This document shows, piece by piece, positions 1 through 6,265 of a stretch of DNA of 12,465 nucleotides. The position numbers and the translations under genes are program-made. This DNA comes from an uncultured Prevotellaceae bacterium (GTDB lineage: Bacteria; Bacteroidota; Bacteroidia; Bacteroidales; Bacteroidaceae): positions 1 to 12,465 of the forward strand of contig CADCQC010000089.1 in NCBI GenBank assembly GCA_902803455.1. The letters run 5' to 3'. How positions within the stretch are numbered: position 1 is the stretch's first letter; each line of letters starts with the position of its first letter. The notes under the pieces are model-generated. The model was not told where the DNA came from, searched no databases, and saw only the letters and a list, made by a program, of their open reading frames with translations.

Positions 1-1
1 A

Positions 2-331
2 AAAGGCGCAGGACTATCTGAAAAGCACCACAAGCAGGATGAGGAAAGAGAGGCAGAGAACGTGAAACCGCTCAACGACAATTTCCTTGTAGAACCCGAT
101 ATGGAGACCGTGCTCGGCGTGCTCATCCCCAAACTGGCGCACCTCTCGCTCTACACGGCACTGCTCGACAGCAACGCTTCTGAGCATGCTGCCAGAATGG
201 TGGCCATGCAGACTGCGACCGACAATGCTGACGAACTCTTGCGTGAGCTCAACCTGCAATACAACAAGAGCCGGCAGCAGGCGATCACCAACGAACTGCT
301 CGACATCGTCGGCGGCTCTGTCAACAACTGA
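2..331 (+). CDS. atpG: ATP synthase F1 subunit gamma, C-terminal part (5' end outside window)
   Basis: This is the 3' end of the gene for the gamma (central stalk) subunit of F1Fo ATP synthase, which couples proton flow through Fo to ATP synthesis in the F1 head at the inner face of the cytoplasmic membrane. The frame is open from the first complete codon of the window, so the gene continues to the left; a GTG at 62 is an internal valine. About 109 residues are visible. Recognisable are the conserved C-terminal helix of the family: LLDSNASEHAARMVAMQTAT, then NADELLRELNLQYNKSRQQA, then ITNELLDIVGG close to the end. The stop is TGA at 329-331. No further atp gene follows, so atpG is probably last in its operon, which would end at the hairpin at 444-475. 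The family call is sure; the N-terminal half cannot be checked. Confidence 0.95.
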   Translation, partial: KGAGLSEKHHKQDEEREAENVKPLNDNFLVEPDMETVLGVLIPKLAHLSLYTALLDSNASEHAARMVAMQTATDNADELLRELNLQYNKSRQQAITNELLDIVGGSVNN

Positions 332-340
332 CACCGCTTC

Positions 341-434
341 TAGATGTCCTTAGATGTCCTAGAATCTCCTAGGTCATACTAGAATCTCCTAGGTCTTCCT
401 AGGCTCTCCTAGTATTTCCTAGGTCTTCCTAGGC
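341..434. repeat. Imperfect 10-bp tandem array (TCCTAG-rich) after atpG
   Basis: Nine 10-bp units run without a break from 341 to 430, plus a partial tenth. Eight of the nine end in TCCT; the exception is the unit at 371-380. Most later units begin with AG, giving a core TCCTAG every 10 bases. The palindrome CCTAGG occurs at 368, 388, 398, 418 and 428, always at multiples of 10. The first two units are identical (TAGATGTCCT), and 361-380 resembles 381-400 as a 20-bp double unit. It is not coding: it lies between the atpG stop and a terminator, and 10 is not a multiple of three. The 10-bp period is close to one turn of DNA, so a protein could contact every unit on the same face. Function unknown. 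Confidence 0.85.
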
Positions 435-443
435 AACTCAAAT

Positions 444-475
444 AAAAAAGCGAGGCTTTCATGCCTCGCTTTTTT
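444..475 (+). terminator. Rho-independent terminator of the atp operon
   Basis: A perfect 13-bp inverted repeat: AAAAAAGCGAGGC at 444-456, a 6-base loop, then GCCTCGCTTTTTT at 463-475. The GC core GCGAGGC/GCCTCGC followed by six T residues is a classical intrinsic terminator for transcripts leaving atpG. Because A residues also precede the stem, it could work in reverse too. Confidence 0.9.
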
Positions 476-512
476 ATGGATGATAGTGGATGGCGCCGCC
501 ACCTCCTGCCAC

Positions 513-541
513 AAAAAAAGGATTTGCCATTCGGCAAATCC
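513..541 (-). terminator. Intrinsic terminator of tRNA-Cys
   Basis: Read on the minus strand, GGATTTGCC (541-533), a GAAT loop, GGCAAATCC (528-520) and seven T residues (519-513) form a 9-bp perfect stem with a U tract. The stem can extend a few pairs through the flanking AGA. It begins 12 bases after the tRNA-Cys 3' end, so it almost certainly ends that transcript. Confidence 0.9.
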
Positions 542-553
542 TCTCTTCTTCTG

Positions 554-625
554 AGGTGCTTGGCGGATTCGAACCGCCGTAGACGGTTTTGCAGACCGTT
601 GACTAAGCCACTCATCCAAAGCACC
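554..625 (-). tRNA. tRNA-Cys (anticodon GCA)
   Basis: The cloverleaf folds on the minus strand. The acceptor stem GGTGCTT (625-619) pairs with AAGCACC (561-555). The anticodon stem ACGGT/ACCGT holds the loop CTGCAAA, giving anticodon GCA. The T arm is GGCGG-TTCGAAT-CCGCC. The discriminator base (complement of 554) is U, the expected identity element of tRNA-Cys. CCA is not encoded: the next bases read CAG. Length is 72 nt. It has its own promoter (644-675) and terminator (513-541), though read-through from the Cys-rich gene just upstream is also possible. Confidence 0.96.
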
Positions 626-643
626 ATTTTCTAAATGCGAATG

Positions 644-675
644 CAAAGGTAAGGCTATTGTTTGACATTGCCAAA
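644..675 (-). promoter_or_regulatory. Promoter of tRNA-Cys
   Basis: On the minus strand a -33 TTTG (675-672), a 20-base spacer and the -7 box TACCTTTG (651-644) match the Bacteroidota housekeeping promoter. The predicted start falls about 12-14 bases before the mature tRNA 5' end at 625. The -33 element and most of the spacer lie inside the last codons of the upstream 75-aa gene. Confidence 0.8.
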
Positions 676-882
676 CTTTTTCGGCCTTTTTTTATCTCCA
701 CAGGGCGGATTTTTTCCTTTACTGGATTTCTGACGGTTTTTCATTTCCTTCAGCGCACAACCCTCGCAACCCCAGCATGGATCATCGGCGTGGCGCAATA
801 CTCGCCACACACGACGGGCAAGATACAGCACCGACAACGCCACGATGGCGGTCACGAGGATGGTCTGAAGGGTGGATGTCAT
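655..882 (-). CDS. Small Cys-rich membrane protein, FeoB-associated type
   Basis: A 75-aa protein with one hydrophobic segment (about residues 5-22), followed by a basic stretch RRVWRVLR and then the motif DPCWGCEGCALK with Cys36, Cys39 and Cys42. A fourth Cys61 lies in a Lys-rich tail. The order of one N-terminal helix and then a CxxCxxC cluster is that of the FeoB-associated Cys-rich membrane proteins, which in other bacteria lie beside the ferrous iron transporter FeoB; their role is not established. The cysteines could bind iron or another metal at the membrane surface (inference). No feoA or feoB is in the window. The start ATG at 882-880 overlaps the TGA of the upstream esterase gene (ATGA at 882-879), so it is probably translated by coupling from the same mRNA. 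The coupling and the conserved motif argue that it is a real gene. The longer Lys-rich tail is unusual for the group as I know it. Confidence 0.78.
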   Translation of the reverse strand: MTSTLQTILVTAIVALSVLYLARRVWRVLRHADDPCWGCEGCALKEMKNRQKSSKGKNPPCGDKKRPKKFGNVKQ

Positions 883-2105
883 CGGAAAATCTTCTGGGCA
901 AATTCGGTCAGATACAGGCGCCAGTTGCGCCAGATGTGTCCACCGTCTGTCTCCTTGTATTCGTAGGGATAGCCTTTCTCGTCAAGATAGCGGCGCAGGT
1001 CGGCATTCTGCTGGTAAAGGAAGTCGGTCTTACCGATGGCTATCCAGTAGAGACGGGGATGACCTCCAAACAGGGCTGACAGTTGCTGCTGAACTTCCTT
1101 GTTTTTTTGCAACCCTTCGTAGAATGGGGTCTGGCGGTCGCCGATATGCAGGCCGGCAGAGAACAGACCGATGTAGTCAAAGAGTGTCGGAAAACGCTTG
1201 GAGATGGCAAAGGTGTGACCGCCACCCATCGACAGACCGCAGATGGCTCGCTGATGCTTGCTCTTACCTACTTTGTAATGGCTCTCCACATATTTCATGA
1301 TGTCGGGGAAACTCTCGTCCATCGTTGCGGCAGGGGCATTTGCAGGTGTGATACTCTCTGTGAAAGAGGGCTGATACATGCCGCGGCTCCAAGCGCCTGG
1401 GGCTGCCTGACAGGAGGGATTGCCGTTGGGCATCACCACAATCATAGGCTTGGCTTTGCCGGTGGCGATCAGATTGTCAAGAATCTGGGCGGCGCGCCCA
1501 AGGGTTGTCCAGGCGTCTTCGTCACCTCCGGCTCCATGCAACAGATAGAGCACGGGATAGTTCTTGCCCTTGTCGTAACCGGCGGGGGTGTAGATGGTCA
1601 TGCGGCGCTTCATCTTCAATGTGGGACTGTCGTACCAAACTTTGCTTACGTCGCCATGGGGCACCTCGTTCACGCGATAAAGGTCGCCTCGGTCGCCGGC
1701 TGACTCGCTGACGATAAAGATATTTGTCATGGAGGCGATGTCGCGGTTCACATACACGTTGGAAGGGTCGAGGATCGACATGTCGTTCACTCTGAATGAG
1801 TAACTGTAGAGCTCGGGGGATAGTTTGCCGGTGGTGTAAGACCAGACGCCACCACGGCCTTCGGTGAGTTCCGCTGTGCCAGGACGCTCTTGCTTGCCAT
1901 TCGGCGTGTCAACAACGACTGGGGGGAGGAAATCACCCGTCACGACCACACGCGAGGCCTTGGGGGCTAAAAGATTGAAAGTGACGGTTCCGTCGCTGTT
2001 GACAACGGGTGACTTGACTTGACTGCCGCTCCAGAGGGCTTCCTGGGCAGTGGCGGATAGAGCGAACATGGTCATCGCTATTGCCAAAAAACTTTTGATT
2101 CTCAT
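879..2105 (-). CDS. Secreted CE1-type esterase (alpha/beta hydrolase, PF00756-like)
   Basis: A 408-aa exported hydrolase. Residues 1-20 are a signal peptide (MRIKSF, hydrophobic core, SATA, probable cut before Gln21). Residues of about 27-150 look like the Ig-like/E-set domain (VTFNLLAPKASRVVVTGDF) that precedes the catalytic domain in many bacterial feruloyl, acetyl and enterochelin-type esterases. The alpha/beta hydrolase domain runs from about 155 to 408: oxyanion-loop region LYLLHGAGG at 186-194, nucleophile elbow GLSMGG with Ser292, likely acid Asp361 in IGKTDF, and likely base His390 in DGGHIWRNW. These fit an active Ser-His-Asp esterase acting in the periplasm or at the cell surface. 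The substrate cannot be read from sequence; hemicellulose side-chain esters are the usual guess in this phylum, and siderophore or other esters are alternatives. It is the first gene of a two-gene operon with the 75-aa Cys-rich protein (4-bp overlap) and is transcribed from the promoter at 2168-2198. Confidence 0.88.
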   Translation of the reverse strand: MRIKSFLAIAMTMFALSATAQEALWSGSQVKSPVVNSDGTVTFNLLAPKASRVVVTGDFLPPVVVDTPNGKQERPGTAELTEGRGGVWSYTTGKLSPELYSYSFRVNDMSILDPSNVYVNRDIASMTNIFIVSESAGDRGDLYRVNEVPHGDVSKVWYDSPTLKMKRRMTIYTPAGYDKGKNYPVLYLLHGAGGDEDAWTTLGRAAQILDNLIATGKAKPMIVVMPNGNPSCQAAPGAWSRGMYQPSFTESITPANAPAATMDESFPDIMKYVESHYKVGKSKHQRAICGLSMGGGHTFAISKRFPTLFDYIGLFSAGLHIGDRQTPFYEGLQKNKEVQQQLSALFGGHPRLYWIAIGKTDFLYQQNADLRRYLDEKGYPYEYKETDGGHIWRNWRLYLTEFAQKIFR

Positions 2106-2167
2106 GGATTTGTTGTATTAGGATGATAGATGATGGTGTGGTGACAAAACGTCTGTCGCACTAAGCG

Positions 2168-2198
2168 CAAAGATAATGAAAAACCAAGGAAGTGCAAA
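2168..2198 (-). promoter_or_regulatory. Promoter of the esterase operon
   Basis: On the minus strand TTTG (2198-2195), a 19-base spacer and TATCTTTG (2175-2168) match the Bacteroidota promoter consensus. The predicted start is near 2162, leaving a leader of about 57 bases before the ATG at 2105. I see no hairpin or riboswitch in that leader. Confidence 0.75.
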
Positions 2199-2303
2199 AA
2201 AATCCCCATGGGTTTTAAGATTCTTTTTCATTGTTTCTTTCAACATTCTCTTGCTGATTCGTCATGTTGATTTTCATGCGTAGAAAAGTGCACCCCGGAA
2301 TAA

Positions 2304-2322
2304 AAAATGAACAGTTCATTTT
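2304..2322. promoter_or_regulatory. Perfect 19-bp palindrome, candidate operator
   Basis: AAAATGAACAGTTCATTTT is a perfect inverted repeat of two 9-base arms around a central A. Its right arm overlaps the -33 TTTG (2320-2323) of the outer-membrane protein promoter, a position where a bound dimer would block RNA polymerase. The 9-1-9 layout is typical of sites for dimeric repressors. The inner AATGA/TCATT halves recall Fur-type sites, but their spacing differs, so the regulator is not named. Confidence 0.6.
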
Positions 2323-2350
2323 GTTCTACACTCGCTTTTCATTACCTTTG
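2320..2350 (+). promoter_or_regulatory. Promoter of the outer-membrane protein gene, probably leaderless
   Basis: TTTG (2320-2323), a 19-base spacer and TACCTTTG (2343-2350) match the Bacteroidota consensus. The ATG at 2356 is only 5 bases after the -7 box, so the transcript would begin at or within a base or two of the start codon, with no room for a ribosome binding site. The core CATTACCTTTGC is the same as at the tRNA-Val promoter. Confidence 0.78.
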
Positions 2351-2355
2351 CGGCC

Positions 2356-5187
2356 ATGTTGAGAATCGTATTCATTGTATGGATGGGAATCGTTTTGGGA
2401 TTGCCGGTGATGGCACAGAATGATTCCACCAGTGTCAAGAAGAAGAAGGAACGGAAAATCGAGTTGGTGGGTGAGGTCTATGACTCGTTCACCAAAGCCA
2501 AAATCAAGGCGCATGTCACACTGATGCGCAGCGACTCCACCGTCGTCGATACGATCACCTGTTCGGTGTGGAGCACTTCTTCTTATTATCATTTCAATGT
2601 GCCGGCAACACATGAGGACTATATCCTGAAAGCCACTGCTGAGGGGTATGAGGATACCTATCTCAATTACGCTCTGCGACATATTGCACGAAATTCTTAT
2701 TTCGAGATTCCGAGGATTCTGATGAAGAAAAAGATGGACGACATCTGGCGGGAGAATGACCTGGAGGGCGTGACCGTCACGGGCACCAGGGTGAAAATCG
2801 CATACAAAGGTGACACCATCATCTATAATGCTGCGGCATTCAATTTGCCTGAGGGATCGATGCTCGACGGACTGATCCGACAGATGCCGGGAGCCGAACT
2901 GAAAGACAATGGGGATATCTACATCAATGGGAAGAAGGTGGACTATCTGACACTCAACGGCAAGGATTTCTTCAAAGGGCAGAATAAAATCATGCTCGAA
3001 AACTTGCCGTATTTCACCGTGCGCGACATCAAGGTCTACAACAAGACAACCAAGAAAAGCGAACTCATCGGTCACGACGTGGAAAAGAAAGATTATGTGA
3101 TGGATGTGCAGCTGAAACGCGAATACAATCGTGGCTATTTTGGTAATGTGGAAGGTGGCATAGGTACCGACAAACGCTATATGAGCAGGCTCTTCGCCAC
3201 TTATTATGGCGACCATTCACGCATCTCCCTTTTCGGAAATCTCAATAATGTGAATGAGACGCGTCGGCCGGGCAGTGATGGTGAGTGGAGACCTTCTGAC
3301 ATGCCGCAAGGACTGACGACGACCAAGAGCACGGGAATGCATCTCAGTACAGAGGATCAAGATAAAAACTGGAATGAGGAGGCGGATGTCTCTCTCAACT
3401 GGAATGATGCCGACAACCTCTCACGGACTGACAGCGAGCGGTTCGCCTCCGAGGGCAATATCTTGGGGGCGTCGCAGTCCTGGAGCCGACAACGGAATTT
3501 CCAGTTCAATGCCAATAATGAGTTCGTTATCAACAAACCTTTCATGTTGTATAGTCGGGTGTCGCTTGGCTATAGCCAGGGTGACCGCTACTCCCTCAGC
3601 GAGGACTCCACCTGGCGGCAGACCATCATCAACAAGACCGTCAATAATGGAATGAACAAATTCAGAACCCTCTCGCTCGACGGTAATCTGCTTTGGTATA
3701 AGAAGTTCAGTTGGGGCGACTATACGAACATCCATATTGCCGGTTCTTATGGGCGGCAGAAACCTAATGAGAGCTTTTCACTGAACAATACGTTCTTCGC
3801 ACAGACCGACAGCAAAGACTACCGCCGCTTCTACACCGACAACCGGGGATCCAACTATCAGTATCAGGCGAATGCCGGTTACACGTTGCAGATGCTCAAC
3901 AATTGGTCGGTCTCTCCTTCTATAGGGTTCACACAATCATGGAACGACCAGCACAATGAGATGTACAGACTCGACAGACTCAAGGAGATGGCGGCAGACC
4001 AGCAGGAGATCAACTGGTTGCCGTCGGCGAGAGAAGAACTCCTCGATGTGCGGGATGAGGACAACAGCGACCGGCAGACACTGCTCACACGCTCTTACCA
4101 GGGGGAGATCTCTATCATGCGCTCCAACGACAACCAATACTTGTCCCTCTCGTTGCCCATACGCTTTGTCAATGAGAAATTGTGGTATCAGGATGGACGA
4201 CTCGACACCATCGCGCGGCGCCATTATACCAATTTTTCTCCCAGTATGGGCTTTTACCGGTGGGGTGGCAAAAACGGACTGCAGTCGATTTCCTACAACA
4301 TGAGTGTCTCCCGGCCCAACCTGTCTTCGCTCATGCCTCACGACAACACCACCAACCCGCTGGTCACCAGAATCCACAACACTGACCTGAAACCATCGGT
4401 GGCGCATTTCATCAGCTGCTCCTTCCAATTCAATAACGACAGTACACGCCGATTTGTGCAGCTGTGGACAAATGGGCAACTCACCACCAACTCCATGGGC
4501 ACTCGTACGTTGTATAACAGGGAGACGGGTGCATATACCTATAAAAGCGATAATATCAACGGCAACTGGTCATGGAGTCTGGGAACCAGTTACCAGCGTC
4601 CCGTCGACCGTAAGAAACGGCTGACGCTGAAGCAGCGGGTGGATGTGGGTTATACCCATTCCGTGGATTTCCCTATCCAATATGTGTCGGCGGCGACGCT
4701 TGTGGATGGGATGGCTGAAAAAAGTGTGGTCAACAATTGGAACTTGCATGAGAGACTTGAGGTGGAGTATCAGAAAGATAAACTGACCGTATCCATCCTG
4801 GGGGACGTGAATTGGAGAAGTTCCACCAGTGATCGTGAGAACTTCGAGCGCATCAGTGCTTTCGACTATAACTATGGTGCCCGACTGATGTATGTCATCC
4901 CATGGGTGAAATTGTCGGTGGCCACCGACATCAAGATGTTCAGCCGGAGAGGATACAGCAGTAAGATGATGAACACGGATGACCTGGTATGGAACGCTGA
5001 GCTGTCACGCTCTATCTGGAAGGAAAAACTGACCTTGAAGGTGACGGCTTTCGACTTGCTTCATCAGTTGTCCAACAAACAGTATAGCGTCAATGCACAG
5101 GGACGCACGGAATCGTGGGTCAATTGCATCCCGAGGTATGTCATGTTCTCCTTCGCCTATAAATTCAACAAAGGACCTAAAAAATGA
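2356..5187 (+). CDS. Outer-membrane beta-barrel protein with CarboxypepD_reg-like and plug domains (TonB-receptor-like)
   Basis: A 943-aa outer-membrane protein. Residues 1-21 form a signal peptide (MLRIVFIVWMGIVLGLPVMA, probable cut around Gln21). A Lys-rich linker KKKKERK is followed at about 34-115 by a carboxypeptidase-regulatory-like beta-sandwich (IELVGEVYDSFTKAKIKAHV). A plug-like domain spans about 138-240: LEGVTVTGTRVKIAYKGDT, then LIRQMPGAELKDNGDIYING. The remainder has the alternating, Asn/Tyr/Trp-rich pattern of a large barrel and ends near the C-terminus in YVMFSFAYKFNKGPKK. This fits the OMP_b-brl_3 group rather than SusC: no SusD gene follows and no sigma or anti-sigma gene is near. 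Cargo unknown. I see no clear TonB box, so active TonB-driven uptake is not shown. The start is chosen because it gives a full signal peptide with a positive charge; ATG 2383 would remove most of it. It is transcribed divergently from the esterase, which may act on what this protein imports (inference). Confidence 0.88.
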   Translation: MLRIVFIVWMGIVLGLPVMAQNDSTSVKKKKERKIELVGEVYDSFTKAKIKAHVTLMRSDSTVVDTITCSVWSTSSYYHFNVPATHEDYILKATAEGYEDTYLNYALRHIARNSYFEIPRILMKKKMDDIWRENDLEGVTVTGTRVKIAYKGDTIIYNAAAFNLPEGSMLDGLIRQMPGAELKDNGDIYINGKKVDYLTLNGKDFFKGQNKIMLENLPYFTVRDIKVYNKTTKKSELIGHDVEKKDYVMDVQLKREYNRGYFGNVEGGIGTDKRYMSRLFATYYGDHSRISLFGNLNNVNETRRPGSDGEWRPSDMPQGLTTTKSTGMHLSTEDQDKNWNEEADVSLNWNDADNLSRTDSERFASEGNILGASQSWSRQRNFQFNANNEFVINKPFMLYSRVSLGYSQGDRYSLSEDSTWRQTIINKTVNNGMNKFRTLSLDGNLLWYKKFSWGDYTNIHIAGSYGRQKPNESFSLNNTFFAQTDSKDYRRFYTDNRGSNYQYQANAGYTLQMLNNWSVSPSIGFTQSWNDQHNEMYRLDRLKEMAADQQEINWLPSAREELLDVRDEDNSDRQTLLTRSYQGEISIMRSNDNQYLSLSLPIRFVNEKLWYQDGRLDTIARRHYTNFSPSMGFYRWGGKNGLQSISYNMSVSRPNLSSLMPHDNTTNPLVTRIHNTDLKPSVAHFISCSFQFNNDSTRRFVQLWTNGQLTTNSMGTRTLYNRETGAYTYKSDNINGNWSWSLGTSYQRPVDRKKRLTLKQRVDVGYTHSVDFPIQYVSAATLVDGMAEKSVVNNWNLHERLEVEYQKDKLTVSILGDVNWRSSTSDRENFERISAFDYNYGARLMYVIPWVKLSVATDIKMFSRRGYSSKMMNTDDLVWNAELSRSIWKEKLTLKVTAFDLLHQLSNKQYSVNAQGRTESWVNCIPRYVMFSFAYKFNKGPKK

Positions 5188-5214
5188 AAAATGAAAGATG
5201 AAAGATGAAAAATG
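5180..5214. repeat. Five 7-bp tandem repeats (AAARATG)
   Basis: Five consecutive units AAAAATG, AAAAATG, AAAGATG, AAAGATG, AAAAATG run from 5180 to 5214. The stop codon TGA of the outer-membrane protein (5185-5187) spans the first two units. Repeats of this kind can arise by slippage. The array ends one base before the terminator stem. Confidence 0.85.
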
Positions 5215-5234
5215 AAAGAGCCGACGGCTTTTTT
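5215..5234 (+). terminator. Terminator hairpin after the outer-membrane protein gene
   Basis: AAAGAGCC (5215-5222), loop GAC, GGCTTTTT (5226-5233) form an 8-bp stem with one G-U pair, followed by T. It lies 27 bases after the stop at 5187. On the minus strand the same hairpin follows the TAA of the convergent gene at once, so it may serve both directions, though the minus-strand U tract is interrupted. Confidence 0.65.
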
Positions 5235-6201
5235 ATTTGGAGTCGGCGTCTTCCATTCCTTTGATGGCGGCGGAAACGTAGGCTTTCAAACCGTTGTTGC
5301 CCACAATGTTGAGCTGGGCGGAAGCCAACACGTTGGTCTGGAAAAAATCGGGATATACTTCCGCGAAATTCTCGCACACCTTGTCGGCAACACCGAAGAG
5401 GATGGCATAGACCAGATATTCACGCCATAAGCTGGCCTCCGCCAGACCTCGTTCCTTGATAAGCGAGGCGTCAACCAGATATTTCTTCATGGCGAGCAGT
5501 TGGACGGCGGTCTGTTGATCGCTGATGGCCGCTTTCTGATGCTCAGTGAAGGTCTTGAGGTCGGCGAGAAAGTGGTTCTCAGAATTCGTACGCAGGTATT
5601 GTTGAAGTTCACGTGGCTGGAGGATGCCATCGTTACCGGCGGCTCCCTTCAACAACAGGAAAAACTGTTTCTCAAGGTACTTTTCCTCTGCCGACAGACG
5701 CAGACTGTCAAGACGTTTCTGGTCGGGCCACTGACCGATGCTTAGTACCGGACGGGGCTCTACGCCATATCGGGTGGCGCGTTCCCGCATCAGTAGGGCG
5801 CCTTGGTTGATCAACCGCAAGATCAATGCGCCAAACAGACCCTGGTAGTCGGCGATCCATGCTGACGACACGGAGTTCAACACATGGTTGGCTACCTGAA
5901 GGTCTCCCTCGGCGGGGATGTCACGGTAATATTCCATCTGGTTCGACAACTTGTTGCGCAACAAGCGGCGGCGAAGAGGCTGGAGGGATATGATATACCA
6001 GATCGTGCTGAATACTTTGCGCCACATGCCCACAAAGATAATGATGACGACCACGGGCACCAGGATGATGGCGATTAAGAATAGTCCCATCTCCAACCAT
6101 TCGGGCAGGAAGGGTAACCATCTCGTGTGCTCCTCTGCATGCAAAGGGAGTGACAGAATGAGGAATAAAAGGAGGATTGCCGGAATCTTATATTGTCGCA
6201 T
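5233..6201 (-). CDS. Membrane protein with DUF2207-like C-terminal domain (322 aa)
   Basis: The chosen start at 6201 gives MRQYKIPAILLLFLILSLPLHAEEH, a convincing signal sequence or first membrane segment. The frame stays open for another 51 codons upstream, but that stretch overlaps the end of the upstream gene and lacks membrane-protein character. A strong membrane helix lies at about 36-58 (LEMGLFLIAIILVPVVVIII), followed by a basic RRRLLRNK, so the C-terminal 260 residues are probably cytosolic. Two helical parts resemble the C-terminal region of DUF2207 proteins: LSAEEKYLEKQFFLLLKG at 169-186, and LLAMKKYLVDASLI plus LWREYLVYAILFGVADKV at 235-275. The beta-sandwich that opens classical DUF2207 proteins is missing. 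Function unknown. It is the second gene of a pair with the upstream 360-aa paralogue (64-bp gap, no promoter seen). The domain call is from memory of the family pattern and is moderately sure. Confidence 0.72.
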   Translation of the reverse strand: MRQYKIPAILLLFLILSLPLHAEEHTRWLPFLPEWLEMGLFLIAIILVPVVVIIIFVGMWRKVFSTIWYIISLQPLRRRLLRNKLSNQMEYYRDIPAEGDLQVANHVLNSVSSAWIADYQGLFGALILRLINQGALLMRERATRYGVEPRPVLSIGQWPDQKRLDSLRLSAEEKYLEKQFFLLLKGAAGNDGILQPRELQQYLRTNSENHFLADLKTFTEHQKAAISDQQTAVQLLAMKKYLVDASLIKERGLAEASLWREYLVYAILFGVADKVCENFAEVYPDFFQTNVLASAQLNIVGNNGLKAYVSAAIKGMEDADSK

Positions 6202-6265
6202 GGGGATATGTTTGATTGATGATGAGGTCGTTTTTGATAAGAGTTGATGATGAGGGAAGAGTGGA

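Larger units (their letters stand above)
2106..2355. other. Divergent intergenic region (esterase / outer-membrane protein)
   Basis: A 250-bp gap without genes. It holds the esterase promoter (2168-2198), the outer-membrane protein promoter (2320-2350) and a perfect palindrome (2304-2322). The two -33 elements are about 120 bp apart and point away from each other. The stretch 2200-2300 is AT-rich; I find no ORF or RNA gene in it. Confidence 0.7.

Noticed and set aside
341..434. CRISPR-like array
   Set aside because: Period is 10 bp with no separate repeat and spacer; no cas gene nearby.
409..646. Minus-strand ORFs of 72 and 75 codons
   Set aside because: They run across tRNA-Cys and both terminators.
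872..1703. Plus-strand ORFs inside the esterase gene (872-1300, 1083-1703)
   Set aside because: Composition is shadow-like with no family signal; the minus-strand esterase has a signal peptide and complete catalytic motifs over the same bases.
2326..3216. 296-codon minus-strand ORF opposite the outer-membrane protein
   Set aside because: His/Ile-rich antisense shadow of the plug and barrel region; the plus frame has clear domains.
2356..5187. SusC-type polysaccharide receptor
   Set aside because: No SusD partner follows, and the regulatory and plug regions do not show the usual SusC signature; the OMP_b-brl_3 type fits better.
5177..5377. Minus-strand 66-codon ORF ending in a Phe-rich tail
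   Set aside because: The tail is the translation of the AAARATG array and the rest is a frame shadow of the 322-aa protein.
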